Source of the DNA: Bugulina stolonifera
Lineage: Eukaryota; Bryozoa; Gymnolaemata; Cheilostomatida; Bugulidae
Direction of reading: 5' to 3'
Length of the DNA: 64,000 nt
Assembly (NCBI GenBank): GCA_935421135.1
Contig: OW285196.1
Location: 7,327,501 to 7,391,500, forward strand
Part shown: piece after piece, positions 12,401 to 25,209 of the stretch
Layout: every line of letters starts with the position of its first letter
How positions within the stretch are numbered: position 1 is the stretch's first letter
Position numbers and translations under genes: made by a program
The notes under the pieces: generated by a model
Seen by the model: the letters and a program-made list of their open reading frames with translations, nothing else
Databases searched by the model: none
Told to the model about the DNA's origin: nothing

Positions 12401-15400
12401 AAATAAGTGGATTGTTTCTGGGCTGTGGTAAAGGATTATAAGTAAGGATGTAGCTGCACATCTACTTGCGGATCCGCAAACATATACTCCTGCTATGAGA
12501 GCCCACATTGTTGTTACCTATATAATATATATGAAAAAAGTCAAAATTATCTACAAATCAATAGCTGTACATACACCATCTAGTTACCTCAGAAACAAGA
12601 GCTTCGCAAACTTTCTGCACCCAACTGTTGTGCTGCTTCATTCCACTGGTGTCCGGTTCCTTTTCAGATGATTTTCTAGACATCAATAATTCTACATATG
12701 ATGGCGTCTGCTGGCCCTGTGCAGGAGACTCGTCTGTTCTATTACCAGACAGATCAACATAGAGTTGGTTCTTGTGGGACGAGTGGTTAGAAGTGTCTGA
12801 GAGAAGGAGGGCACTGCGTGATGCAGGTTGAGATGTGACATCTTTGGTATCCTCGGGAGAATGCTCTTGTTCGGTGAGTAATGGAGTATACAATAGTTGA
12901 TTAGCTGCTTGGTTATCTTCTAGCAGCTGATTGGCTGGTGCCTCTACATCTACTAGTTGATTGGTTGGGATCATATCAACAGAAATCTGATTGGATGGTG
13001 AGAGAGCAGATGATGGCCCCTTAGAAATCATAAATGCATTACCTGACGTTTCATTGGATGATGTTGTGGTACCAGCTGTTTGATTGGGTACTGATGTGGT
13101 ATTTGATTTTAGATTGGACACTGGTATAGTATCTACTAATAGATTGGATATTCCTGTAGCATCAAAAGTCGACTGTTCTTCTAACTGATATGCCGCAGAC
13201 GGTTGGATTAATTCCAAAGCTAGCAGATTCTCTGACTCTGATGTATAACCAGAACCGAGTATCTCATGGCTAGTCACTGGCTCAAGAACTTCTCTCTCAT
13301 TATCATCATCTTGGACTCCAACTGGTGAAACTTTTGCAGTGACAACCATGTTAGAGCTGTCACCAATGGTTGGCGGAGATGAGCGAAGTAACGCTTGGTT
13401 CAGCTCAGAATGCATAGCTGTGCCCAAGTTCATCTCAACTGGGGAGTGTGTGAGATTAGGTGCATTCTGGGATAAGAGATCTGTGGATGTGATGTCATTG
13501 TCTGCTGTACCAGCATGCAATACCTCTTGGGATTCACCTACAATGTATATTATATAAATAACATGAGACGCTGGGACGCAATGAAGTAGACTATCAATTT
13601 TGATATTTAGACATAGAATATTCATAACATAAAACAGGAATAATTCCATCATAAAATAATTTCCAAAGACTTAAATAAGAACTATTAACAGTAAGAATAG
13701 TGAATAGTGGTGGTTTTTAACATACCTGGTGCTGTTCCATCCATTCTCACACTGCTTCCGTCTGCATACTGACATAGTGCAACAGGTTCTCTACCATGGT
13801 TAACAGGTATGTACTGACAGCTGACAGCAGGTGGATAACTTTCATCTCTATCAGCATGGAGACTTGGCACTTCAGTATCACCTACTTCCTGTATATTAAA
13901 TACATTTCTATATTAGTATTACTATTGCATGATAGTAACTAGGAATGCAGCTGTTACCATACAATGTGCTATGCTAAGTATGACTGGATTCCACTACTAC
14001 ATGCTAAAATATGTCTGATCCTACTTGCCAAAGTACTTGTGACTGATTATGTTACCTTGTAATGAGAAGTTTAGACAGTAGCGAAATGTAAATATTTGTA
14101 ATATAAGCTACATATAATAATTTTAGACCCAGCGTACTAGTGTTTTATTGATATGTGCAAATAAAACATGGATTCTATGCACATAGCTGAATTATGTCGT
14201 CACATAGTACAGTTACACAGAAATTCTGTCCAGTAGTAACTAATATGATTAGCCTCAGTTCCAAGTTACAACTATTGTAACACTACGATACACTACTCTG
14301 CTACCCACAGTTATTACAATTATATGTTCATGAAATTTAATAAACAATGTAACTTAGTTCATTCTGCTAATAGAATTCCGAGAAAAAAGCAGAAGTTGTA
14401 TATATATGTACATGTGCCATTGATAAACCAGGATGGAGAACCCGGACTCTCTGGTATAATGTTTCATATGCATGTAGAACTGTTATTTCATGGTAGCAAG
14501 ACCAAATGAGAGTTTGTATCAGCCAACAAATCATGAAGTTCTCACGTGTTACAACTTTATCATATGGACAACAAAGATGGTGGGTGGGAAAGCATTAAGT
14601 CATTTTAGCGCTTTCCACATTCAAGTCAGGAGTATGCGGAGTTGTCACACCTTGCAATGGATGAGCAAATCACAGCCCACTCTATCCATTTTGGAGTTGT
14701 GCACACAACAGCTCTTCACGCTAAAGGTAGGGAAGCTGAGTGGTTGACACATTTATAGGGTGACAGAAAGGACAACTGTAAAGCATATGCCTTAGAAGTG
14801 GGCGGAGCTAATAAGGAATGACGATTCATCACTGACTTCCTCTCCACTATCTATTCGACCACTGGGTAGTTGGGAAGAAAATAAACCAAAAGGGGAGGAG
14901 ATAACTCCAGTGATGCAAGCACTGATGAACACTTTACTGACTCAACTGAGAGAATAATAAATGATACACTACGGTATATACTCACTCCACCCAGATATAT
15001 CCTACTGCAATGAACCCTTCTATCAACGACTTCACACTGATCTCTAGCAATGGACCCTCCATTGGTTACAGTAGATGTCAGTGCCTAAAAAAGCATGGTG
15101 TATTTTATATATGATGCTATACTATATCCTATATATTTCATATTTTATGTGTCAGCTCTGCAGATACTCGTACAACTAAAAATTAATGATTTATTCTACA
15201 TTCTACAATTCCTAAAACAATGGGCCTCATATCTATCAGCTATTTGGTGTTGATTTCTTCATAACGGCTACACACACAACGTACATAGACATAGATTAAT
15301 TCAAACAAAATAATACAAATACAATGCATGTAATAAGTATTTGATTAGTTACCTGGTGCTGAGGTGCTGGCCACTCATTAGAAAAAGAGAGGATGACTTC

Positions 15401-18400
15401 ATCTACATCACTGTCCTCAGAATACTACAGGGATAAAACAATACTTCCATGGCTCATGTTTATATGAGTAATATGAGTAATAATATATAATTATGTCAAT
15501 GATAAGAAATCTGATAATATGAATTACTCAACAGAGTAAGGGCATTACAAACATGATGTATATATTATATACAAACATGATGTACATGTATATATACAAA
15601 CATGATGTACATGTATATATACAAACATGATGTACATGTATATATACAAACATGATGTACGTGTATATACAAACACGATGTATATAAAGTTCAGGAGAGT
15701 GAAGATCCTTATCTAGTAGTTTACAACAAAACAACTATCTTCATATCCTTGGAAGGCTTTATTTTTGTTTACTAACTGGGAGCAACACAGAGTCCCATAC
15801 AAATAATATAAGTTTTATGTCTGCATATAGCCTGAGATCTTAGACACATAGGGGCATATCAATGTACTATTCTTAAAAGTTTGTAAAGAACTACATGACA
15901 CCACATACAATGCAGATAGATACAGACCTTTTAGATGTGAAGTCACACATACATGTACATGTACACATACACATACGCATATATACACATACATATACAT
16001 ATACACATACATATACATATATATACACATGTACATGTACACATACACATACGCATATATACACATACATATACATATACACATACATATACATATATAT
16101 ACACATGTACATACATACATAATTGTACATAAGTTGCGGAAGAATATTCAAAGGAACATTATGGAACAGTTGACACGTATTGGTACAAAACTAGTATGTA
16201 GTATGTGTTCTCACGTAATAGCCCGAGTTCCTAGCCTGTGTCATGCCATTCTCGGCAGAGTGAGGTAGGAAACCATCAGATTCACATGAGGAAGATGAGA
16301 GACAGCGTGCCCTAGTTGGATCTAAGATTACATACAGACAAAGATATTCAACAATGGTGACCTGGAGTGATAATTGTCAGCCATATTTCAATTTAAACTA
16401 TAAATTCAATATGGTGTCGCCACAGGTAGCAGATGACTGTGGAGTTTAAAGATAAATATTTACTATCTTTAGAATTATATAAATATAGAACATGTTGAAT
16501 GAGGAAAATACAAGCAGGGTTTTCGGGATATCGGGCATTTGGGTATATATGAAAGAAACTACATTCCATCAACTTTAATGGTATTCTAATAACAGAAAAG
16601 AATAGCATGCACGGAATAAACCAAATGAAGAAGGGATGGGAACTAAACAGGAAGGTGGTTGCTTGCTGTACCTGTGTAAGGGGCGGAGCCAAAATTTTGG
16701 CGTCGACTCTCTCTCATCCATGAGCCATCATTAACTGAAGATGACGCATCTCCTTCATAATACAACTCATCATCAGAGGAAATGGTGTATGCTACAAATA
16801 GTTTGAATGGAAATACATGCTGAGTCAAATATCACTTGCAGTAGATGTTTACAATCTTTATTTTGAAAACTTGCAAGCCTTGAAGATAGAAACACACTAT
16901 TGGGTCAATACAACTTCCACTTCGGTTGCAAATAATGTTTTTAGGGTCTGTGTGACTAAACGAACCAATGTGATTAGGATCATGTGACTACATAGGTCAG
17001 TGTGATTAGGGTCATGAGACTATATACATGTAGGTCAGTGTGATTAGGGTCATTGTGGCTATATAGGTCAATGTGATTAGGGTCATGCGACTATATAGGT
17101 AGACGTGATTAGGGTCATATGAGTATATAGGTCAGTGTGATTAAGGTCATGCGACTACATAGGTCAATGTGATTAGGGTCATGTGACTAAATATAGGTCA
17201 GTGTGATTAGGTTCATGTGACTATATAGGTCAATGTGATTAGGGTCATGTGACTAAATATAGGTCAGTTTGATTAGGTTTATGTGACTATATAGGTCAAT
17301 GTGATTAGGGTCATGTGACTACATAGGTCAATGTGATTAGGGTCATGTGACTAAATATAGGTCAGTTTGATTAGGGTCATGTGACTAAATATAGGTCAAT
17401 GTGATTAGGGTCATGTGACTATATAGGTCAATGTTACACTAACCAGCACTACACTGAGATGAGTCATCACTAGACACTGCCATGTTATTCACTGCAGGAT
17501 GAGGACTGGTAGCCATATCCGTGCCACCCATTATATCCGATTCTGAGTAATAACTTAACGCTCTGGCTATGATCTCTCCACTCAGACTTCTTCTGTAGTC
17601 TGGTTTCCTTTTCTGCTGCAGCATTATATGTCATGTAGAGCTCAATACAAACTGCCCCTAAATTTCTCAAGGACTACCTCTCAGAAGAATGTGAGATGTA
17701 CTTCATGTTGTAATGAAATTTGTGTTCATTCATCAGTTATAATTAAACTACATCGTGACATACAAAACTAAGAAATGTAATGACATACCGTACTGTATTT
17801 TCACAATATTAGAGTATATTAAAGTATTCAATTTTTGAGGATTTGACCATTCTAGTCAGTTAGGTAACACTTTTAGCTTCAAGATGATATGCAAATTGAC
17901 TATATTTACTTTATTTACTTCAGTGTAATCAGACTGTAAAGATTATATATTGCCAAAAATGCTCAGCTATTCAACAATAGGTGAATAAGTGACGTCACTT
18001 GTTCAGGTTATCACTAGTGCGATCAAGCGGCACGTTGACTACTAGTTCTATGAGCCGCGCAAACACTGATTGTTCTAATGCAAATTACTATGAATCACCG
18101 GTCTATATTTAGTATTCATGCAACATGTACATAGCTTAATTCTTCAACTACTAATGTGTAAAGGGGATTCTACTTTTGTCCCGATGATTTGCTGAAATTT
18201 GTCAATGAACATGGGCTTGCTTACAATTGGTTTTAATAGGTCAACTAGTCATGTGCACTAGTACAATAAACTAAACTATAATTGTAAACAGCATTATTCC
18301 CACAGTAACAATGGTAACAATTGACCTATTTATAACTAACACTCTCTCATTGGTTGTCTTTGTTTCTTTGTTCAACTATGTGAATGCTCTTTCATACTGA

Positions 18401-21400
18401 ACAGACAAGTGACATCAATGAATAGTTGGAAATTCCTGGCAAAATTTCCTGAGCTTTTACAAAATCACTATATTTCAACGATTTTTGGGGTTCAAATACA
18501 GCCATTTGTACATGTTCAACCAAGTCAAGTTGCATATCATTTTGAAGCCCAAAATATGAACTTACTAACTAAAATACCTATATTTTGAATCTTGTACTAC
18601 TTTAAGTATGTTATACCATTTGCTCATAAATTTGTGTGTGGTGAAAAATATAACATTATAACACATTACAACATGGAAGGTACCACCTGTAGGCCCTGCC
18701 ACCTAGCTAACTTACCTGTACTATCTTCTCATCTGGAATATCTACATGCAAGGGTTCGCTCATGCTGTACATCTCTCTTTCAGCCATATTAATTTCCCCT
18801 TCAGGTTCATCAACTTGGCCAGTTTCATCCTTCTGCACTGAAGTCACTTCCCGTTGGGTTACTTCCTGTTGATTGATCAACTCCTGAGAAGAGAGTAACT
18901 CGGCCAGTGTAACCTCTTCGGTACCGTCCAATCTAATCAAGAGCTGCTGCTGCGGGATTCCATTCTCATCAGAAGAGGCAATTCCTGATCTCACACTTGG
19001 CTCAACATGGCTGGCGACTCCCGATGTCACATGACCTGTCATGATACATTTCAATATAGATTCTTTCAACTTACTCGGCCCCATCAGTTAACACACATTA
19101 CTTATTGGAGAGCGCAGAGAATGGGGTACCTTACATAAAAAACATCTAGGATAAAAACAAAGCTTTCGGGTGCACTATCCAAATATTCTACATGTATCTA
19201 TACTTATTCCCTTTAGATCCACTAAAATCTAGTCTACCAAAGCGGCCAATCAGGTGATATTCAGTGCTTTGATTGCATTGGTTTTCATGAAACAAATTGT
19301 TCTCTGATCGCGTGATAAAATACAATATTATGGCTATTAACCACACCCTACCTGCAGTTGTATCCTTAAGACTAGTTTCAGACTGTATGTCACGATTCGC
19401 TGAAACTTCTACCTCAACTGAAGGGTCAAGGTCGTTCAAGTGCGTCTTTGACTCCATCTGATTGCCTAAAATAATGGATTTGCTTTCAGTAGTTTAATGT
19501 TCTCACTAATTTGTACCAGAAATATTATCATTAATATTAGATACATGTATATTGAGGTGAACATAAATCCATGAAGGTACGTTAGCATAAATGCACCGAT
19601 AAAATATAAATTAACATACATGATGTCATAGAGAAGTGCATTGTCCATTTAGTTTTACATCGGGAAGATAAAATATGACTATGATGATGTTGGAAAGTTA
19701 CCTCATTTAGAGTACACCTACCATCAGCAGAAGAACTGAGGATTTGCCCCGCCTCCAAGTGGCAGCTGTTGGAGGAATGATCAAAAGTTCCCATAGCCTG
19801 AGATCCAGCTACACTAGGAGGAGCATCTGCTAGCAGACTGGAATCCACAGACTCATCTATACCTTCTTGAGTAGAGGAGGCTAAAGAGATAGGTTATGCT
19901 GTTTGATTACAAAAATCATGTACTTAGGAACCTAGGCATTGGCTAAATATGGGTCCATATCAAATTTCAACCTTGAGCTGATATGGCAGGTTTCACATTA
20001 TCGGCCTTGGAAGACGGCAAACAGAAAAAATAGGCTGTTTAGTAAAAACTAAAAATTGGTCTTGGGGCAGCAAATCAGATAGCCGATGCTAATAGTCACA
20101 GTCGAAGTAGCAGAAGTTGACTAGTTTGTTTGCTTTAGAGTAACCCCCCAACCCAATTGTCCCAACCACTAACTTGAATCTCAGTCTATCAATATAGTGC
20201 ACAGTACTGCACCTAGCTACTATATACATGTATATAACATTATAAAGAAAGTATGTCCAGCATACCCAGTTCTGAAATAATATTCTATAGAAAGCTCTGC
20301 TGAGCCAACAAGGAGACAAACTAGATGAAGAGCAGTAGGCCTAACCTGTAATTTGTATGAAACCCAAAGTGCTCTACTCACATTCTTTCTTTGTTGTCAA
20401 CTCTTTGGCTTTCTTCAAGTTTCTGAATATGCTCAATGCTAACGATTTGATCGTCTTCTTACCCCCTTTCTTCCGTGAAGGTTTACTTGGCATTGGTAGC
20501 TCTTCCACCAAACTTGAGCTGATGTCTTCTGGAGAGTGGTTACCTTGCTCAGGTTCTAGTGATGGCATCTCTGAAGTCACACCAAGTTCAGACGTGTCAT
20601 CGTGAGTGTGTCCTTGACCTGACCAAGTTAGCTGCTTAGTGTTTTGTGTGGCCATGTCCATCGAGTCTTCACCACTACATCCAACAGAGGTTTCGGCATA
20701 TTCTCTACTACTTGGGTTATCATTAGCCGCAATATCTTCCCTGTGAGTAGAAGTTATAGGTATCGGATCAACGGGATTTGTACTCTTCTCTGCAACGTAC
20801 AGAGAGGGTGCAGTGGACAGATCCTGTTTGGAATCAATTTTATCCACATAAACTTGTGATGAGTTTGAATAAACTGTTGATTCTAATGTACCTGGTTGAC
20901 CGTCTGCAACTTTTGTAGAGTTTTCAGAATTTCTTATGATTTGAGAAAGGAGTTCGTCAGAGCTGGTTGTTCCACCTGACTCAGCACTCAACTGCTTTCC
21001 TTTATTAGCAAAGAAATACGCGCTGCTACCTTGACCTTGGCCCAGCTCGCTTGTACCTGAAGCTTGATCAATGCCCGAAGCAAACACTTTAGTAACAGGA
21101 AGGTCATTGACTTCATCATCAGAAATTTCCTCGATCTCTACGGTTGAAGTCAATCGATGTGGGAATCTTAAACCATGAACAAAGTCAGAAGTAGGTGGTG
21201 ACGGCATATCACTGTGAGTGAAGAGATTATCAGGGACTTCCTTCTCTGTTGATTTCTTATTTTCTGCAAGCTGCATCGCAACAACCTCTCTTAAAGTGAG
21301 TAAGGGCACAACTTCTATTGTAACCTCAGGTTCATAGTTGTCAAAGTATGTGGGTGAGTGTGGAGAATCTGCGTCCCGTATTACATACGAGTCAACATCT

Positions 21401-24400
21401 ATGACATTGTCTAAAACATATGAAGTGCTGCATCATTTACTATTTAATAGTCAAAGATGATTTCAAAGTACGTAAAACTCATAATTCAAGTCAGACATAG
21501 CTGCCTGCTTTGCTTAGGAATTAGTAACCAACTTCCTATGACTATGTCATGAACCGATGGAAGGAATCCTAAATATGGCATGCCATAATCCAGATTAAGG
21601 TTAGACAAGTTGGAAATTGTGTAACAAATACGGCAGCACATTTCACAACGTATTCCATTCTGTTTGTCTGACACAATGAGACTAATACATTACTGCAGAT
21701 ATATACACTGCGATAAAATCATCAAAGTCTGATGTGAAACTTTGATATAATTCTTTTAAGCCTACAATGATACAGTTACAGTGTAAACCAACATACAATA
21801 GTTAGATTGATACTCTCAATATATGAACAGCTAGCATACTACATGTACCTGTAAAGTACCTGCACATAAAATGATTATGGATATACTACGACAGATGTAC
21901 AACTGGCATAGTCCTAGTTTCTAGTTTTTCACTACAGTGAAGGTGCTGATGACATTTTTTACTGAAAACTGTAAACAATGTATCATTCAGTATGAGTTTG
22001 CGACTGTTCGAAAATGTCAGTTCGAAACAGGAAATTCCGAAAATAGTTGTTTGCAAAACAACCATTTTTAAGCTCTAGACCCTAAATCCCAGCTTTCAAC
22101 TAATTGTTATTTTTGATATTATATTTTTTGTTTTTGCTAGTACAAACTTGTACAACACTAAAAAAAATTAATTATCTGTGAGTGGTATTCTTCTAACTGT
22201 AATCTACACAGTTTTGAAATGGTTGCTCTCTAAACGACCATTTTCGGAACGTCCTGTTTTAATCTGACGTCTTCGAAATGTCCCTTTCTCAATCAGTACA
22301 TACCTTTGTCTCCAGGTATAATATCCACATCACTCTCATCAGCCTGTGAATTTTCTTCTTCTATGACGTCGAGATCTGGGGAAACTGATGAGTTGCCCAG
22401 AGAGTATCTGTAGAATATACACCAGTAACAAGGTTAATCTGTAGTGCTGAAGATCCCAGGTTTAGCTCCACACACTCATATAGAGTGATGGGAGCTCCTT
22501 CACCCAGAGTAGACTCACTGCTTCTGACAGCTTATAACTTCACAACAGCTACATGTAGAAGCGTGGAAGGAAGAATAGAGGTAGTGTAGACCTAAGACGG
22601 GGATTACCCTGTGCTAGATATTTGTAAACTCACTCTGAACCACTCCATACATCAAGTAAGCCTAAGTACAACAACAAATTACTGATTACCTTTTAAAATT
22701 TCTGTAAATCACAACAACATTGCATAGCTGCTGTTGTCATAGAGAATGATGACGTAACGTTGCTAATGTTTGCTAGGCATCAGCATTTGGTGGATAAAAA
22801 TGAAACAAAACACATCAAATTTACATAATATTATAAATAATGCCATAGATTGCCAAATTTTACTGGATTATATAAGAAACTGAACGAAATCATTTTAATA
22901 AATAGACAAACATATAGATTAGATTAAGGAACATCTCTGCCTTGACAGCAGAATGTCCTTTACTTACTGATTTAGTAATGCAGTAACTTGATCCTCTTCC
23001 ATATCTTCACTCCATTCCAAGTCACTAGAGAAATAACTTGACTCTGACTCTACATCTGATGGTACATCAAGTTCTACTTGACTGCCTTCAAGTGTACTTG
23101 AGTTACTCAGCTCAGCATTCAAGTCACAATCACTGGTCTCTAAATCCGAGGCACTTAGTTGAGAAACAGTTGAGATTGACTCGCTACTCAGTTGTTGTGA
23201 GTTACCCGATTCAGAAGCTCGTTTTTGGAACACACCCCGTGGGTTGTCTGGTAGAATCGGTGTCTTTGCATCACACGATTCATGAGATTTCTCGGCCATT
23301 GACTCTACCTGAAACTGATTGGTTGTAAGTGAATCGGAAAATGCAGTAAACAAATGCAAACACCTACACATGGTTTTAGGCTTCTACACATATATACGAT
23401 GTATATAGCCTATACATTGTATATACAGCTCCATATTTTATATAGTTACTTTAAACAAGTCTAAGCTCTGTTATTACAATAAGGAAATGTAAATATATAT
23501 AAAGTAAAGTAACAACCTGTGAATTATTACAATACTACAGAAGCAAAGGTAGCATATTCTTGGTCTTGTTTTGGCATCCTATTACTGGTGTGCTACCAAC
23601 CCATCCCTGTCGAGCTTTTGCGATATATCATTGTTTAATCAGTGACCAGTATTAACATCCATGTTTGAAAAAGAATTCTTCAAGTAATTGCAACCCGCAC
23701 AACCAAATATTCCCAAGGTGGACATTGAATGTTGAAAAGATTCGGTGGAAATCTTATTTGTATTACCACGGTCAATGTAACGTAACGTAATGATCAATCA
23801 AAGTGTATGTACACCAAGTGCAAAAGCTCCTTATATAAAACATGCACGAGCCGAGTGGGGTGACAGTATGTACTTATAATAGGTGAATGACCCGGAGGCC
23901 ATAAGTAAAAGAATATAATACAAGTATTTATATATCACTCCCACCATGACATCTATTATTATAACTGACATGTACGATGGTTGTCAGCAAGTGGTAACCA
24001 ACCTGTGATGATATAGAGGCTGCCATACTTGATGCTGTTACTCCATCACTTTGTGTCTCAACTGTATCTAAAATACACACTGATTAACATTAAAGTTAGA
24101 CAGAAAGGGTCTTACAGAAACATACATCAATGCAGCCTGGGTTCCAACACTTTAAACTGAAATCACCATCATTAAACAAGTTTCATGAAGTCTATTTTAT
24201 CGATTTAGTTTCGGAAATTTGATTAGTTCTCGGGCTTACGGATTAGCATTTCCGAATACCAAATACAATAGCACTAAGCATTTGGTGTTCGAGCGGCATT
24301 TTCGAAAAACTGCTATCTGACCATAACCTTCATATCTGTTTATTATATTGATGTTGTGCATATATCGACCGTTCCTATTTCATTAGCTTTGAAAGAGAAA

Positions 24401-24773
24401 ATGAACTATTTTAAATGACAGCACTAAGCTCCAGGTAAATATGCAATGTAGACATAAATATTATATGATCTCACCTACCAACGAATCGATCAGACTTCTA
24501 GTCTATTTAACAGCAAATTGCTGTCTTAAACAACACAGCATTTACATATATAAAGCAGTCACAGTAGCAGGCAAACGATTTATCAGCCGTGGATTATAAC
24601 CTACCTGAATATGGGACAGGAAGTGAGCTAAGGCCAGCTTCTATAATCTCGAGTAAACTCATTCGCTGTGCATGTGTCTGAGCTTGAGTCTTTGTGGTCT
24701 TAGCCCTAGTTCCATCAACAATTGGTGAATTTAGAGAGGGTGGGCACAGGTAATCCTTCTTTCTTGTACTCAT
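9465..24773 (-). CDS. Gene B: very long acidic, Ser-rich protein of unknown function
   Basis: Exons in transcript order: 24605-24773, 24003-24067, 22968-23308, 22304-22407, 20382-21410, 19722-19880, 19352-19465, 18716-19035, 17444-17615, 16672-16791, 16215-16321, 15353-15424, 14986-15084, 13726-13888, 12588-13537, 12124-12196, 12066-12089, 11431-11567, 11010-11247, 10582-10823, 9850-10292, 9578-9635, 9465-9506. All junctions are GT-AG with consistent phase, giving about 1,746 aa. I do not recognise a family. Visible: a short hydrophobic helix-like stretch MSLLEIIEAGLSSL near residues 39-52; long Ser/Asp/Glu-rich disordered parts; a Lys-rich patch with KKGGKK near 545-568; repeated NQ-L motifs in the 950-bp exon; helix-prone ILQEVEKLVVDSFIREF at about 1407-1423; and an (SDSH/SDSD) tract near 1510-1540. 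No signal peptide or membrane span. A scaffold or cytoskeletal/centrosomal role is possible but unsupported. The last 42-bp exon is the weakest: its TAG stop sits directly on a GTGAG donor. Confidence 0.7.
9645..9716 (+). repeat. SINE 3'-part fragment in gene B intron
   Basis: ATGCAGATTCCTTTAGATCA, then CATTGCTTTC and a TAAAACCGGTAAG tail, closely resemble the 3' portion of the tRNA-like element at 55590-55840 (ATGCAGATCTCTTTGGATCA, then CATTGCTTTC and TAAAACCGACAAG). It is a 5'-truncated copy. Confidence 0.6.
10351..10408. repeat. 15-bp tandem repeat, four units
   Basis: The unit CCCGTATAGCTTCAC is repeated four times with almost no divergence in a gene B intron, which indicates a recent expansion. 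Confidence 0.9.
10430..10566 (-). repeat. tRNA-derived SINE, minus strand
   Basis: On the minus strand, TGGCCTTGTGGCTAGAGTA resembles an A box and GGTTCAAACCTC a B box, spaced about as in a tRNA gene. No full cloverleaf or acceptor stem is evident, so this is a pol III-type SINE head and not a functional tRNA. It lies just downstream of the gene B exon at 10582-10823. Confidence 0.55.
13889..14985. other. 1.1-kb intron of gene B
   Basis: I see nothing recognisable. One minus-strand open stretch at about 14800-14865 follows a CAG acceptor but is out of phase with its neighbours and lacks a donor before its stop, so it was not included in the gene model. Confidence 0.4.
15540..15690. repeat. 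25-bp tandem repeat
   Basis: The unit ACAAACATGATGTACATGTA plus TATAT is repeated about five to six times at a period of 25 bp (for example CATGATG at 15576 and 15601), in a gene B intron. Confidence 0.88.
15945..16122. repeat. (AC/AT) purine-pyrimidine microsatellite with a 76-bp higher-order repeat
   Basis: A long alternating CATA/TACA tract. ACGCATATATACAC recurs at 15975 and 16051, so about 2.3 copies of a 76-bp block are present. The alternating purine-pyrimidine composition could favour non-B structure (inference). Confidence 0.85.
16966..17432. repeat. 32-bp tandem array ending at a gene B splice donor
   Basis: About 14 imperfect units of GTGATTAGGGTCATGTGACT followed by a variable ATATAGGTCA part. 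The array stops about 10 bases before the 5' splice site of exon 17444-17615. The embedded TTAGGG is part of the unit, not telomeric repeat. Confidence 0.92.
18236..18975. other. Part of intron and exon region holding an inverted TAGGTCAA pair
   Basis: AATAGGTCAA near 18236 and TTGACCTATT near 18321 form a perfect 10-bp inverted pair about 75 bases apart. No other element ends are clear. The right part of this span (from 18716) is gene B coding exon. Confidence 0.3.
21993..22290. mobile_element. Foldback MITE with long imperfect inverted repeats
   Basis: About 70-bp ends are inverted copies of one another, roughly three quarters identical: the left end holds GAAACAGGAAATTCCGAAAA and the right end, reversed, AAAACAGGACGTTCCGAAAA. 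The flanks ATTCAGTA (21985-21992) and AATCAGTA (22291-22298) form an 8-bp target-site duplication with one mismatch. An 8-bp duplication suggests hAT-type mobilisation. No transposase is encoded. The right flank lies 6 to 13 bases from the donor site of gene B exon 22304-22407. Confidence 0.72.
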
Positions 24774-25150
24774 CTTTTACAGCATTCTAGGACGATTCTG
24801 AATTAAATATTGAAGTTAGCATTTAATCATAAAATACAATATATAGTAGGCCTACAACTGAAACTAAAATATGCTTCTGGAACATTACAAAACAATGTAC
24901 GATACATGAATATCAAATATATAAACTTATACACTGTAGGCCTACTATGTCCATTACATCAAAAACTTTCTTGAAGGAGACCAGCCATGGTAAGATAAGT
25001 CAAGTAACAGAAAGTATTTAATACGAATTGAATATATTACTGTAACAACTCGCATTGTATAAAAATAACAGACATACAGACAGAAAAATTGTTGAATTCA
25101 CGCCTTACCTGCAGTACAGCTAGTAGATACATGAGTACGTACGTTGCACA
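24774..25150 (-). promoter_or_regulatory. Gene B 5' UTR and likely 5' non-coding exon
   Basis: The start-codon exon extends to 24797, where TTAATTCAG makes an acceptor. A matching donor (CTGCAG followed by GTAAGG on the minus strand) lies at 25108/25109, so a non-coding first exon probably begins somewhere in 25109-25200. There is no in-frame ATG upstream of the chosen start at 24771-24773 within the spliced leader. Confidence 0.45.
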
Positions 25151-25209
25151 GTGAGTAGAGGTAGATTTTGGCGAGTGCTGAGTGATAAGGATGAGTAACA
25201 CTATCTAGA

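Noticed and set aside
14800..14866. Possible gene B exon ending SSFLISSAHF
   Set aside because: It is out of phase with the neighbouring exons (both phase 0), and the alternative frame stops after a few codons.
16966..17432. TTAGGG motifs suggesting an interstitial telomere
   Set aside because: The motif occurs once per 32-bp unit and never as head-to-tail TTAGGG.
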